Shown: positions 21,916-33,745 of the stretch, piece by piece
Layout: the number at the start of each line of letters is the position of its first letter
Position numbering within the stretch: position 1 is the stretch's first letter
DNA from: Kingdonia uniflora
Taxonomy: Eukaryota > Streptophyta > Magnoliopsida > Ranunculales > Circaeasteraceae
DNA length: 64,000 nucleotides
NCBI GenBank assembly: GCA_014058105.1
Contig: JACGCM010002890.1
Location: 2,542,001-2,606,000 of the forward strand
Direction of reading: 5' to 3'
Notes under the pieces: generated by a model
What the model saw: the letters and a program-made list of their open reading frames with translations, nothing else
Database searches by the model: none
Told to the model about the DNA's origin: nothing
Program-made: the position numbers and the translations under genes

Positions 21916-24900
21916 CTAAGAGCTTGCACCATAAACACGGATTCTCTGTTCGATATGGACACAACAACATGGGCAAGTAGCTTTACTTTTCTTACCGTAA
22001 TCCTCATTGCAATTGGCACACAAAACTTGGTGACCACAAGGCAGGAAAACAACCGAAACTTCATCTTTCAAACACACTAAGCATTCTCTGCCACTAGTTT
22101 CTTCTTTCTCAGAAGAATCTTGCAATTTGTTTAAATCATCAAGCAACTTGGCATTTGATTCTCTCTGGATTTTTGCAGTGTCTGATTTTCCGGTGGATAA
22201 AGAATTTGATTGGGTATTTAGCTTTGCCGATTCAGTTGAAGCTTTAAGACGGGATAGTTCTTGTTCTAGTCTTTGAATATCATCTTTATGGCGTTGAAAA
22301 TCTATCTCTATCTTTCTGCGCAAGGCTTCTTGATTTCTTTTCCCATTGACCTCGGCCGCTTCCTTGGATCTTCTCTCTTCATTTACTTGTGTCATGGCGA
22401 GCTCTTTAGCGTTTAGTTCTTGCCTCCACTTTACCTGTACCCAGAAATGTGCTCTTCCCATATTTAACTTGAGAAAAAAAAAAAAAAACTTTTTATAGAG
22501 GGGAAACAACATCTCATGATTTTACTCCACGCATCACCTTGACTTATGATACTGGTATTTTTTATGTGTATTCGAAAATCACCAGCAAGACTTCTCATTA
22601 GGAAATTTAAGACAAACTTCAAATTACTTTACACATATCAATGAAAGATGTGTAATAAGAAACTGTTCACCAAATTTTCGGAAAACTCTCACTGAAAACA
22701 ATATGAACCGTCCTCAGCCACATGGACCAATCAGCCTAAAGAATCTAAAGTCAAAAACCAATGAAGTTCACAACTAGGCTTCAAACAGTGAACAGAACCT
22801 ATAAAAGACACCACTGATTTAAGAAAAGTTGTGACTAAAACCAAAGAAGATACTACGGGTTCAAGAAAAGCTGTGAAGACTGGAACATCAAGTCACTGTT
22901 CAATCAGAAAGAAATCAAAATGAGAAGATGGGACCCTCCAATAGACACTCTTCTTCTAAACACAGATGGCCCTTTTGGCACTTGCGGGGTATAAGGGACA
23001 GAATCGGCACTTGCAAGGTTGCAGGAAGGGATCAGCCTATGACAGTGACTTACCATAATATTCAGGCAATCAATAGGGGATTGAGCAGTGAAGCTAGTAT
23101 GGGCTTCAAAATACTGTTGGTTACTACATATTCATCTCAAATGATCTCATTCATTAGAGATAGTGTTAAACCACCTTGGAGGGTGTGGGGCGATGCTCAA
23201 GAATATCCATAGAACTAAAATTTCATTGGAATCTTTCAAGATTGATCATAAATTCATAGAAGCCAACAATGGAGCTGATTATGTTTCTACTATTTTAGGT
23301 GAAAGTATTGTGCCCTCTATTTTATTTTTGCAAAATAATATTATGCCCTCTAGCTTCATCCCTCAACCATTGGATAGATCAATTGAGAAAGATGCTAAAG
23401 GAAATTGATTAATAGATTGTAAATCCGCCTTTTTGATAACTGGGTCTGCCTTAATCAGAGTTTTGCTTTACAAATAATAAAATTTCAAGATGGAAAAAGG
23501 AAAAAGTCATGCTACTTTCCAAGATAAAAGAAGGGAAGAGTGCCTATACTTAGTAAAATGTGCATTCATTGGTTATCGACGGCAATATTCATTTGGAAAC
23601 TCATTTTCTGCATTAGTATTTTTTTGTTACTCTATATTGGGACTAAATAATAACATAAGAGAAAATATAAGTCAAATGAGTAGTTTATCTCACCTCGGTG
23701 TCCTTTTGAGACTCTTTGATAAGATGCAACTGCTGTTGCAATTGACCAATCTTTCGTTTTTCTTCTGTAACCTCCTCTTGCAGCTTTGCTTTCTGTTTCT
23801 CCCATGCCAGAAGCCTCTTAAGGCACCTTTTCTCCCTCTTAGCAATCTCCAAACAAGTAGTAACAGACTCTGAATTACTTAACTTTGAAGCTTCCATCTC
23901 AGCTCTAATCTCCGCATTTTCGTTTTCAAGCTTTCTCACAGCTGAGTTTGCGCGATCAACTCGACCACTAGCTTTCCTCAAAGCATTCTCCATCTCCGAG
24001 AGTCTTTTCATTGTTGAATCTTCCAAGGTCTGTTTGCCTTTCTTCAGCCGTTGGGTTTCTTCTCTCTCCATCCGTAACATCTTCAGCTCTGTGAGATCAT
24101 GGCTAAGCTTTCTTGCAGCTTGCATAGCTTTTTGGTGAGCCCAATCCTTCCTCTCTTTCACCTGTTCTTCAAGCTCCCTAATCTGATGGATCAAATTTAA
24201 TATCATCTCGTTCTTTTGATCCGGTGCCCCACCACTATCGGGTTTCTCATCAAGACTCAAATTACCCAAGCTACTTAACACAGAACTGACCACATCCGAA
24301 TCCTGAGGTTCCTCCAATTTCAATTTTTCTGTAGTCTCCATAGGAGACTTTACAGTTGATAAAGAACTCGAACATACTTGAGACTGTGTCACGGCAACTT
24401 TTGAATTTGCTCTAAACCCTGCAGCAAACATTGTGACATTTCTTTGTAATAACGATTTCAATGATGGCGTGAGATTGAATCTCTTAGGGCATTCTATGTC
24501 TCTCACCACCGTGGTATCAAATGTTGAAGAAAATTCTTTTCCACCTCCAAATCCCCCCCATCCCTCATGGAACTTACATAAACCAGGGGTCACCCCAATA
24601 GAGTTACTACTTACAGTCTCACCATTATCACCAGTATCAGAAACCGGACTTCCACAATTACTAGACGAAGGTAAAACAGGGATCTCCATAGTACTCGCAC
24701 GGCCCACATGCAGATCACTCATTAGTAAACACCACATGGCATCTCCTTTACTCAAATGTGGCCTAACCTGTTGAAGCAAACAAACCATACCCGTCAACGA
24801 ATACTCCTCTAACTGCCTCAAATCCATAAAAACCGCATCGGGTTCCTCCAAATTCATCCCATTACTACTACTCAAATAAGCAAGTGAATTCTGAATCACA

Positions 24901-25256
24901 TTCGTCAAAACGTCACTGCTTCCATAACAATGGCCATTACGTAATATCGCTTTCAACGCAATCTCTTCATCATAACCAAGCCCTAACAATTTCGATATCG
25001 CCTCATTATATAAAAACTCCAAATTTTTCAATAGTAATTCCTCAAGTTGATCCTCAGTACAGTAACCCCAACCACTTTCATCAAAATTAGGGTTATGATG
25101 AGAGTTCCTAATCTGATCACCATCATCAATACCCAAATGATGATCTAATGGTTTCAAACTCAAATCCGTTAATGGGGTTTTCTCCAAATCGGGTTTTACC
25201 GATCGGATTCTGCGATGATGGGGTCGAATATGTTTCTCTCTTACAGTACAACCCAT
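21916..25256 (-). CDS. RING-type E3 ubiquitin ligase, MIP1/RF298 family
   Basis: Two coding exons, 25,256-23,694 and 22,434-21,916, joined in phase 0 across a 1,259-bp intron, give 693 residues. E3 ligases of this plant family transfer ubiquitin from an E2; the Arabidopsis founder binds the meiotic protein MND1, but substrates here are unknown. The N-terminus has GWGYCTEDQLEELLLKNLE and a UBA-like stretch at about 84-125. A long coiled coil runs from about 355 to 600. A C-terminal C3HC4 RING has Cys639, Cys642, Cys654, His656, Cys660, Cys663, Cys675 and Cys678. The ending EQRIRVYGASS is family-typical. The ATG at 25,256 is the first in frame after the 5' UTR intron. Several plus-strand frames over it are shadows. 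Confidence 0.94.
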
Positions 25257-25286
25257 TTGAACAAATTACAATTGTAATCCAAAACC

Positions 25287-25380
25287 CTAATTAAAACAGA
25301 GAAATCGAATGATTATGAGCTAAAATCAATCAAAGGGTATTCAGAAACAATGAAATTGGATTGAATTACGAAGAACTCAC
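25287..25380 (-). other. probable 5' UTR intron of the RING gene
   Basis: Donor GTGAGTTC (25,380 downward) and acceptor TAATTAG (to 25,287), leaving a short second leader exon before the ATG at 25,256. Inferred from splice signals only. Confidence 0.55.
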
Positions 25381-25433
25381 CGATTTAGATGATGATCTTT
25401 GATTGAATTGAGACTGTGTTTTAGTTAGAGTTT

Positions 25434-25459
<26 letters not shown>
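25434..25459. repeat. (GA)13 microsatellite in RING gene leader
   Basis: Twenty-six bases of perfect GA, read as CT on the gene's strand, just upstream of the 5' UTR intron. CT-rich leaders are common in plant promoters. Confidence 0.9.
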
Positions 25460-25466
<7 letters not shown>

Positions 25467-25939
25467 GATGTTATATGTATAGTATTAGTACAGGAAAGGT
25501 GTTCTTTTTTGTGGCTACGTAATTAGGTACACTCTTTGTGTGTAAACCATTGGATGATTCTTGTGATGACATATTTCATTTTTAGGGATGACATCAAATC
25601 ATATCTTAGGGATTGTTTTCTAACCATTGGATAATTCTCAAGATTAGCTCCAACTAGGATGGCGACTATTGCGGGTTAGGACGGACGAACAGACGGCTTG
25701 GATATCGCGATTGTGAGCATACTCTTGATGGAAACCTTCTTCTTGGAAGAGATTGATTGCATGAGTCTAAACTAGACTCTTGATCAAAACCTACTTTTAT
25801 GAGAGATTCATTGCATGTGGCTAAACTATCTCTATAATTCTTCATTCTCTCCTGTCTCTAACAAAATTAATTGAAAAGAAGACTATCAAGTATTTTTTCG
25901 AGGTGAGTTTGGTTTGCGTTCAGTATCTAATATTAATTT

Positions 25940-26591
25940 GGGTGATGATATTACAAGGCTGACCCTTTGAGGTCGGCTAAGTTGGCAACCCACCTAGACC
26001 ACTTTTACTCTCCCATTTCTCTTTCCTCTTTCTCTTCCACTTTTTTCTCCTTCTCTCTTCTCTCTCTCTTTCTAACCTTTGAGTATGAACAATCTCAAAT
26101 TTTGTTAGCTTTGGTTTAGTTTCATTATGAATCTTCTTATTGTGATTCTACATTTCTAATAAAACCATCTCAATCTAAGTCTTGCATAAGAGTATTTTCT
26201 CAAAAATACAAAACTTACAAGATCAAAGATTCCTACAAATGTTTTGTTGTTCAAGTGTCTTGTTGAGAAAACTCCCATTGAAGGAAGAGATAATTTTTTT
26301 CCCCAGATTATGATTCTGGAGTTGGGTTTCAATTGTTGATTAAAAGGATAAAAATCACATACCATAAAACCAGTTTGAGAAATTTGGTGTTAACAATATC
26401 TACATAATTAAATCTTGGTGGTGCTGTAATTTACTTAGATGATTTTAAGAAAAAAGAAGATGAAGTTGGAAAAAGAAAGAGGAGAGAGATAGATAAAGTT
26501 GAAGAAGAAAGATAAATAAAGTAAATTATGATTCCACGTGGGCTGCCAGCTCAGCCGATCTTAAAGGGCCAGCCTTGTAATATCATCACCC
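25940..26591. mobile_element. Mutator-like MITE with 9-bp TSD
   Basis: 652 bp with long terminal inverted repeats: the left end GGGTGATGATATTACAAGG recurs exactly, inverted, at the right end, and similarity continues for about 55 bases. Flanked by a perfect 9-bp duplication TATTAATTT (25,931-25,939 and 26,592-26,600), the size typical of Mutator-like elements. The centre is rich in polypyrimidine on the left and GAAGA on the right, with no transposase. Short frames inside are not supported. Confidence 0.87.
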
Positions 26592-26600
26592 TATTAATTT

Positions 26601-26949
26601 TGGCTTGAATGGTTAAACTAGGTGGAAACTTGTACAAATTATAATTCTTATATGAAAATGTTTGTTATGTCAATCTTCTTTTATCAGGAGAGGTATGTTT
26701 AATAGAATGGACATTCTTAAGAAGGGAAAGCATTGGTGTATTAGTACTTTACTTAAGTTGAAGAGAAACATCATGTGAATATTGTTTATTCACATCTTCT
26801 AAATCAAATTGATCTTAATTTTCTGCTTTGATGTTATGATCATGTGCAACATATGATTTTTTTCCATTGGGGGTCTTATTTTAGAAATTTCTCCCTCTGA
26901 TCTGCAACTGTTGCTTCTTCTTCTGAGGTTACTTCATCTAGATATTTCT
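26601..26949. other. spacer between MITE and element C
   Basis: AT-rich DNA with no frame, repeat end or RNA gene that I can support. Confidence 0.5.
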
Positions 26950-27323
26950 TGTAATGGCCTAATTTCGTAGTAGCTTGAAATTGCTCAAAATAATCCTTAC
27001 ACCAAATGTACATGTGACAAGAGTTAGTATAACCTTATATAGAAATGACATAGGCAATTAGCGTAGAGACCTTTGAATAGGTAAAAACCATGACTTCGGC
27101 TTGAGGATTTAGTAACTATAACTTTTATTGCTTGAGGCTGATGTTTGAATATAAGTTTTATGATCTCTTGAACTAGAAAAGCCTGGTTCCTTATCCTCTA
27201 GAACTCATCCTTTTTATAGACCTCACTCTCAGTTCATCACCGTGCATAAGAACGTTCTCTTGAAAGTAGGGGCAAGTGGCAGTTGGACTTGTAACTATTA
27301 GCTCGTGGGAGACAGGTATCTTT
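26950..27323 (-). mobile_element. 3' LTR of element C, first part
   Basis: Starts TGTAATGGCCTAATTTCG, contains the conserved box at 27,057-27,110, and is interrupted at 27,323 by element B. The remaining 152 bp are at 39,903-40,054, so the whole LTR is about 526 bp, like the solo LTR at 17,492. Confidence 0.85.
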
Positions 27324-28025
27324 TGTAGGGGCCTAACTTTGTGGGGGAGGAAGTTGACTTTTACACTGCGAATATTATCTTCAATCAAAGGATTCAAGCA
27401 TATAATCAGTAATAATATTAATCTACTAACAATATAATTGCGTGGAGGCCTACAATGGGTCACTCCATGACCTCTGATGAGGATTTTTAAGAGTACTGAT
27501 ATAAAGATCGAGTAGTCAAAGTTTTGACTACAAGGTGATTACAGGGTATTCGAAGGTAAAATTCAAGGTATGTGGGGAGAGTTTTTCTAACCCTTCCATA
27601 ATTCCCCCTCCCTCCTATTTATAGAACATAGGAAGGGCTGAGTTATCATGGGAGGTCAAATTACAAGAGTATCCTCCAGATAACTGACTTGCACTCGGAG
27701 TCGATTCTGACACCGCAACTGTCAGGTCTGATACTGTAGTCGCTGTCCCTGATTATATAGCTTGTTGGTTCTAACACTGTGGTTGTTGGATCTGACACTG
27801 TAATTGTCGAGCGGCGTGCTTTGCCATTTTTTCTGGTGAGCTGGCTGTCTAACATGTTTTCCTTTGACCACGTACGATCATGGTAGAAGCCTATTCTCTG
27901 TCGAGTATTCGTATAGTCTCAAAATGCTTGATTATGAGTTTATTAGGCTTCGGGTCATCGGGTAGGCTTTGACGTAGCCTTCGAGTGTTTGATTGGAGCT
28001 AGAAGGCTACAAGTAGGCTACTACA
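27324..28025 (-). mobile_element. 3' LTR of element B
   Basis: 702 bp, starting TGTAGGGGCC and ending GGCTACTACA. It is 51 bp longer than the 5' LTR because it keeps the segment at about 27,453-27,503 with the conserved CCATGACCTC box. Near 27,703-27,811 it holds an array of degenerate 20-27 bp units around TCTGACACTGTAGTTGTTGG. Confidence 0.92.
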
Positions 28026-28040
28026 TTCGCCCCCTCTCAG
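28026..28040 (-). other. polypurine tract of element B
   Basis: The minus strand reads GAGAGGGGGCGAA immediately before the 3' LTR, the usual primer for plus-strand DNA synthesis. Element C has GCGAGGGGGCAA at the same place (about 40,056-40,067). Confidence 0.75.
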
Positions 28041-28324
28041 TAGGGGCCTCAGAAACTGGTGTAGAGGGCGCTCGCTGAGAAAACGGTTAAGCTTGGGAAG
28101 GAGGAAAGTTTGATTGGGTGATTGTTGCAATTCTGAGAAGGCTAATTAAAGACTATGATTAATGGGGATTGTGATTAACGAGGGACGTAACTGTATCAAC
28201 CTTCAAGTATAAGTAGGGTTTTTTGAGAGAACTTCAAACATCTGCACCTTCTTCCCTGAGTAAAATGCCTGCCTCTTCTTCCTGAAGCAGTAGAAACACT
28301 CCTGATACCAGGTATCAGAAAAGA

Positions 28325-28597
28325 ATGGCAACAAGAGAGATTCGCATCCAGGAAAAGACCCTCAAGATGAAGCAGAGGTTATTTGGTGATCAAGACCTTG
28401 ATTGGGTTTTACCCGAATTGGTTAAACTGGAACCAGAAGAACCAATTGGTGGGATGTCTTATGCGTACTGGTGGAGGGTGCTGCAATGGCTGAGCCTGAT
28501 TGCCAGCAACTGGCTCTCCTTTCTTGAATCGATAGTTGAGGATCTGGTAGACAGAGAAGATCGTGTTGAGGATGCTGAGGTGAGGCTCTGCAAGTAA
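28325..28597 (+). CDS. antisense accessory unit 1 of element B (90 aa)
   Basis: Uninterrupted frame of 90 codons against the retrotransposon. It contains LFGDQDLDWVLPEL, PIGGMSYAYWWRVLQWLS and a Glu/Asp-rich end. The same pattern (FGD, LDW, P-x-L, Y-x-x-W, LQW, then an acidic helix) recurs in unit 2 at 29.2-29.57 kb, so the two are tandem paralogues. A TATA-like TATAAG at 28,208 lies 117 bases upstream, and a six-codon upstream frame begins at 28,266. No known family recognised; Trp-rich, probably globular and helical. Confidence 0.55.
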   Translation: MATREIRIQEKTLKMKQRLFGDQDLDWVLPELVKLEPEEPIGGMSYAYWWRVLQWLSLIASNWLSFLESIVEDLVDREDRVEDAEVRLCK

Positions 28598-29089
28598 TGC
28601 CCCATTTGCAAGTAGGGGCTTCTTGAGTGTGGTATTGGCATGGGATTGTAGGTAGGAATGTTTGCAGTTTTCTATTGATGTTGACTATTTTTTTTGTTTT
28701 GGTGTAAGGGCATTGTCCTGAATGAAGTTGGGATTTCATGAAATGACTGTCGAATTGAAATATCAAATTGTTTGTGTGTAGGTGAGATGAACACGTAGAC
28801 GATAATAATTTAGGCGCGACAACGGTTCCTCGAATGTCGAGCTTATTTAGGAGCGACCATTAGAAAACTGTAATCTAGATCAAAGTGTCAAACAATATGG
28901 ATCGAGGTATCGAATACGTTAGAGTGTAGGTGATGGTTTGCGAACAAGATCCCAAAAGGTTGACTGAAAGGTTGAACGTTGGAAGCTGAGAGGTTGACTG
29001 TGGAATGTTTACAGTTCCGAGGAAGATAATAAAGGAGGGTAATTAAGAGGTAGTGGTGATTACGGTACAATAAATGAGTTGAATGAAGG

Positions 29090-29097
29090 TATAAATA
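29090..29097 (+). promoter_or_regulatory. TATA-like box of unit 2
   Basis: TATAAATA, 77 bases before the ATG at 29,167, followed by a CT-rich leader. Similar boxes precede unit 1 (28,208) and unit 3 (about 30,203), suggesting separate promoters. Confidence 0.45.
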
Positions 29098-29166
29098 CGG
29101 GTTATCAGGAGGTAATTCTGTAAGTTCTTCATCTCCATCTTCTTCCTCTTCGTTACATCAAACAGT

Positions 29167-29569
29167 ATGGAGACCACACCCAACATTCGTTATCAGAGAA
29201 GAATGGGACATACCAGAGACCGTCGAATAGGGCAAAAAAACGGCTGAACTTAAATTAAAGTTTTTTGGCGACCGAGAGCTTGACTGGGACATGCCAGACC
29301 TTGTCGAACTAGAGCTTGGGGAGCCGATCAATGGGCAATCGTATGGATACTTATGGGGAATGCTACAGTGGATGTTTATAACGGCTGAGGAACGTTACTT
29401 CTTCCTGCAGAGCTTGGCCGAGCGTATTGTGGGAGAAGAGGACTGGTTGCTAGAGGGCAAGCCAGAACCGGTTGCAGGAAGAGCTGCCCTGCCTGCAAAT
29501 AAGGGGGGTGGGGGGTTCTTCATAAGGTGGTGGCAGGGTGATGGTGATGGGTGTATATTTTTGATTTGA
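29167..29569 (+). pseudogene. antisense accessory unit 2 of element B, frameshifted
   Basis: Starts METTPNIRYQRRMG, parallel to TPDTRYQKRMA in front of unit 1. A one-base shift at the run of seven A (29,231-29,237) creates a stop at about 29,242. In the other frame it continues LKLKFFGDRELDWDMPDL, EPINGQSYGYLWGMLQWMF and ERIVGEED, then stops at 29,569. It aligns with unit 1 along about 75 residues and with 44,411-44,764 in element C (RIFGQLDYDTDMPK). Function unknown. Confidence 0.55.
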
Positions 29570-30659
29570 TTGTGTTATGTGTTTGTTTTTGTTTATGTGT
29601 TTTACTGGCAAAACTTTGTAATGAAAGAGTCCTTCCCAAAAACTATGTGTTTTTTATTGGATAAGTAAGATAGACGAGTAGACTATAGGTCTGTGATCAA
29701 AACTCTGGACTCGAACATAAATAAATAATAAGGGCAACAACATGCTTCGAATAAATTACCCTCAAACAAAAATGTAGTGATCAAAGCTAATGTACAAGAT
29801 GGTTCGAAAACATGTGTCGAGGGTGAGAACAAAATTAAACGGGAAGAGAAATTTCAAAAGTGATGCTTCGACTACAAAAGCAGACAGCCAAAAATTATGA
29901 CATGACAAAGGGTAAACTGTTCTTAGGGCAGAGTACCCTATAGATCATCATAATGTTTCCTTGAATTACGGGAAAAAGGGTTGACATGGCGTATAAATGT
30001 GACTGGACGATTTTGGGAAGGTAGCAGAGGGTTCGACTTGGTTAATATAAAATTGTTAAATGTTGGTGTGGGAATTGCATGTGTGAATTGTTGAGGGTAA
30101 AGGCATCAAAATGCAACCCAACCGAAAAGTAGGGGTAGTAGGGTAGTGCTAATGATAGCGGTTTTGGAAATCGAGGCAGTTTATTAATATTTTGAAGAGG
30201 TATTTATAGAGGCAGAAATAAATTTTTGTTCCTAATTTGCAAGAAAAAATAGAGATTCAGGAAGAGAACATACTTCATTGTTGAGGAAGTTCTTGTTGAA
30301 GAGGAAAGGAAGGGTCGTTCTTTGTTACTGTCTGAATCAACCATACAGGTATTTGTTTGAAATTCTATATAAATAGGTTAAAAGTAGTTCACCTTTGTAG
30401 TTTTGTCTGTTGTAAATTTCCTGAGTGGTAGCTGCTGTTAGGGTTTTGTTGGCGAAGGCCTGGCCGAGGGAGAGGGTGATCCAAGTAGCTGGGGGTCTAG
30501 TCCATTGGGATTTTGAGGGTATTAAAAGTGTGACTGGTATTGGGGTCGAGCATTCGATTATGGATGTATCAGTTGGGGAAGGTAGATCAAAATATTTTAT
30601 TGACACCTAATAGTCAAATATATCGATCTAATTGCGTGCTTCTTCTTCTGTAAGGTAAA

Positions 30660-32800
30660 ATGCGTACCTGTCGATCATTGAGGCTTAGGCTGATAGACGA
30701 AGAGATAAAAGAAAATGAACTGTGTGTGTCTAGTCGTGCTCCCGCAGATGAGAGCAGCGACATAGAAGAGTTAGACTTTGCGAAAGATGCCCCATTAGCC
30801 GCAGTGGTTCCTAAAATTGGGGCTTTGAGTAAGAGCCGTCGAAAGGCTCGAGTGACCGAGGAGAGGGATGGGGAGATAGAGGGAGGAGAGAGAAGGGGAC
30901 ACGAAGGTAGTGCTGGGCCTTCGGGGGATGAAAGAGGAGAGGGGGAACAATGTAGTAATAGTATAAGTTTGACTGACTCAAAGGAAGCTGCGGGGTCTAT
31001 CTCGGCTAAAGAAAAGCTGAGGCTGGATCATTTTATAGCGAAGCTAGAGTTGTCGAAGGTAGGGGTGATATTATATGTAGTAAGGTCTGGGTATACCTTC
31101 AGGTCTAAACCTCGAGAAGGTTTCATGGCATTCAGAGGCCAAATTCGGCTAGGGATGCAACTGCCCATTCGAAGGCTGGTGAAGGAGGTACTGAACTTCT
31201 GGAAAGTTGCCCCATGCTAGATAAATGGGAATTTCTATAAAATGATGAAGGTGGGCGAGGGTAAGAATATAGAGCTGAGAAGTGAGGGGAGGGGCTTGAT
31301 CAAGTGGTACAATATTGTATTGTTCTATTCGAGAAAAGCCAACCAGAAGGTGGACACGTATCACATTCAATATCACGCAGATACGCCCTGATTATTTGAT
31401 TTGTGCTCGACGGGTCGAGGCTGGGATAAAAACTTGGTTGTGGTACGGGGTAATTATGAGAATGTCGAAGGGGAAGACCCTTATTAGGTACTGCGTAGGA
31501 TCTATAATCCAGGTAAGTTGATGGCCGAAGATTTTTTGATATATTAATTGAATAGACTGATAAATATGTTTTGCAGGGCCTAGTGGTCGATCTTTGACGA
31601 ATCCGAGGAATTATATTGACGAGCTGATCAACTCGAACGTGGAGTGGGTAAACTGTGTGCTGAAGAAACTAGGTATTAAGAGGAAGAGATAGAAGAAGAC
31701 AAATTCTCTGCTTCGAAACATTCCCATTATGCCGAAGCCATCAAAGAAGAGAGAAGACGAAGGTATTTCGAGGGGGGTTGAAGGAATGGAGAAAGTGAAA
31801 TTGTCGAGGAAGGTAAATTATGTTCCCAAGGGGCAGCAAGAGCTGAAGCAGGCAGCGCCGATACCCGAAGTAGCTCGTGGCGTATCGAAGCAGGCGACGA
31901 CACAGTTTGACAAAGAGAAAGGTAAGGTCTTTCCCGAATCTCTGAAGGTACAATAGCCGAAGGTAACTCAACGTAAGAGGCATAGGATGCTGGGGAAGGA
32001 TGATGTGGATGATGTGGACGAAGAACTAATAAAAGCCAAACTGGAGGAGCATGCTCGAGCTATGGCTGCTTTGATGGAAACACTCTGCGGCACTAACCCA
32101 GACGAAGCTGATAGGCGGATGAATAAGACTATGCATCAGGTAACTATTTTTCTTTTGAAATTTTGAAATTTTTCTTAAGTGCACCATGCTTTGAGAGATA
32201 CTGATGGCTCGAATATTCTAGCAGTCAAATGTTTGGGAGTAGGCTTTCATCAAGGCGCAAAAGGTAACAACAAGGTATTTGAAGCAGGCGGTTAACAATC
32301 TGGAGCTTGCTCGAGGGACTGAAGCATCCATGGTATCGGAGATTAAAAGTTTAAAGCGAGAGCAGGGGATTATTAGAGATGAATGTGAGAGGAGACTCGA
32401 AGCTCAACATTACAATTATACGCAGGTGCTGTAGGCGAAGCTTGATGAGAAGGATAAGATAATTAAAGAACAGAGGGAGACCTTCCAAGGGCAGTTTGAT
32501 GAGGAATGTAAGACTACTGTCAAGCTAAAGACGTTCATAGAAGCTTCGGGGTATGATCCCAAAACTTTGAAATGCTTTTCCATAACCAATGATCCTATCG
32601 TCGAAGACGCTGTTCTGACCGAGGGGTTAGAAGTAGATGTTGCTGGTGTAGCTGTGGAAGGTGGGGTGGAAGAAGCTGCTGCAAGGACTGTGACTGATGA
32701 AGTCGCGGATGCTGTTGTGTCGAACCCTTCTACTGAAGGTACTGGGGGTGTTGGCGTTGAAGAATCGGCAGGAGGAGATGGTGTGGCTACTCTGATATGA
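30660..32800 (+). pseudogene. antisense spliced accessory gene (unit 3) of element B
   Basis: ATG at 30,660 after a 5' UTR intron whose donor follows ACCATACAG near 30,348. The first 186 codons are acidic, then basic, ending in VLNFWKVAPC at a TAG (about 31,218) where the homology continues as INGNFYKMM, so this is probably a CAG-to-TAG nonsense change. An intron at 31,513-31,576 joins YNP to GPSGRSL. A Lys-rich exon (31,577-32,139) and a coiled-coil exon (from about 32,222, with stops) follow. The C-terminus of about 75 residues, Val/Glu/Gly rich, ends at 32,800. Homologous to the antisense genes at 1.7-4.5 kb and 45.7-47.1 kb. Function unknown; weakly reminiscent of plant gypsy-type transposon accessory proteins. 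Confidence 0.6.
31513..31576 (+). other. intron in unit 3 of element B
   Basis: Donor GTAAGTTG and acceptor TTTTGCAG. Splicing makes AAT CCA G/GG (Asn-Pro-Gly), the same position and phase as the intron at 3,280-3,357 in element A. Confidence 0.6.
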
Positions 32801-33159
32801 GGTATTGTGCTGGTTGTGCCAAACTATTTTTTTGATCTTTATGTTGTGTTGTAATATTTGGAGTGAGGACATTTAAACAATGGTTAACTTACTTTGGACT
32901 TGAGCTGTGAAGTTGTGATTGCTTTAAATTACTAATGTAGGCTGTACTGAAACTGGCTTGTGTTAAACTTGATTTGTGCTGAATTGCTGATGTATGCTCT
33001 GAACTTGATTTGAATTAGTTTGTGTTGAACTTGATTATCTGATATATGTTGTACTAAAACTTCTTGCATGTAGTTGAGTTGTTAATGTTCAAGTATATGT
33101 GTATCTATGTTTGTTGGAAGTATAAAATGCTTGTAAAAGTATCGAACCTTAAAGAGCTT

Positions 33160-33745
33160 CGAGGTCGTTCCCCGAATGTCAGTCGAGGGATGGGCATAAT
33201 ACATGGGTGATACCAAGGAATTTACTAGGCTTCGAAGGCTTAAGCCTAGTCGAAGCAGAAGGTAGTCGCCCTCAATACATTCCCGAGGGTCCGGTCTGTC
33301 AACCATTCATGCCCCTCAAGTTTGCTCAAAATTGGAGACTTGAAAAATTTCGAGGTTGCCCCCAAGTATCAGCCGGGTCGAAGGGTAGACATGATACTTA
33401 AGTTAGGCCAAGAAATTCACTGGACTTTGAAGGCTTGAGTATAGTCGAAGGAGAACGTGGTCGCCCCTAATGCATTCTCGAGGGTCCGGTCTGTCGACCG
33501 TTCGTTCCCCTCGAGTTTGCTCGAAATTGGAGACTTAAATTTTTTTCAAGGTCACCCCCAAGTATCAGTCGTGTCGAAGGGTTGACATGATACTTAGGTT
33601 AGATTAAGTAAGTCACAGGACTTCGAAGGCATGGGCCTAGTCGAAGTAGAACGTACTGGCCCCCAATATATTCTTGAGGGTCTTGTCTCTCGACCATTCA
33701 TGCCCCTCGAGTTTGCTCAAACTTGGGAGACTTGAAAGATTTACT
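33160..33745. repeat. tandem array, three units of about 195 bp
   Basis: Units begin at 33,160, 33,351 and 33,547 with CGAGGTCGCCCC-like sequence. Each carries AAGTATCAGTCG, GTCGAAGG, ACTTCGAAGGCTT, GAGGGTCCGGTCTGTCGACC and GCCCCTCGAGTTTGCTC in the same order. The array lies between the end of the antisense gene and the 3' end of integrase. Arrays in the 3' region of Tat-type elements are known sources of plant satellites. Confidence 0.88.

Noticed and set aside
22928..23873. Plus-strand frames inside the RING gene intron and exon
   Set aside because: No recognisable domains; they lie in the 1.26-kb intron or opposite to the coiled-coil exon.
26156..26365. Minus-strand frame inside the MITE
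   Set aside because: Random-looking composition in a non-autonomous element; no transposase motif.
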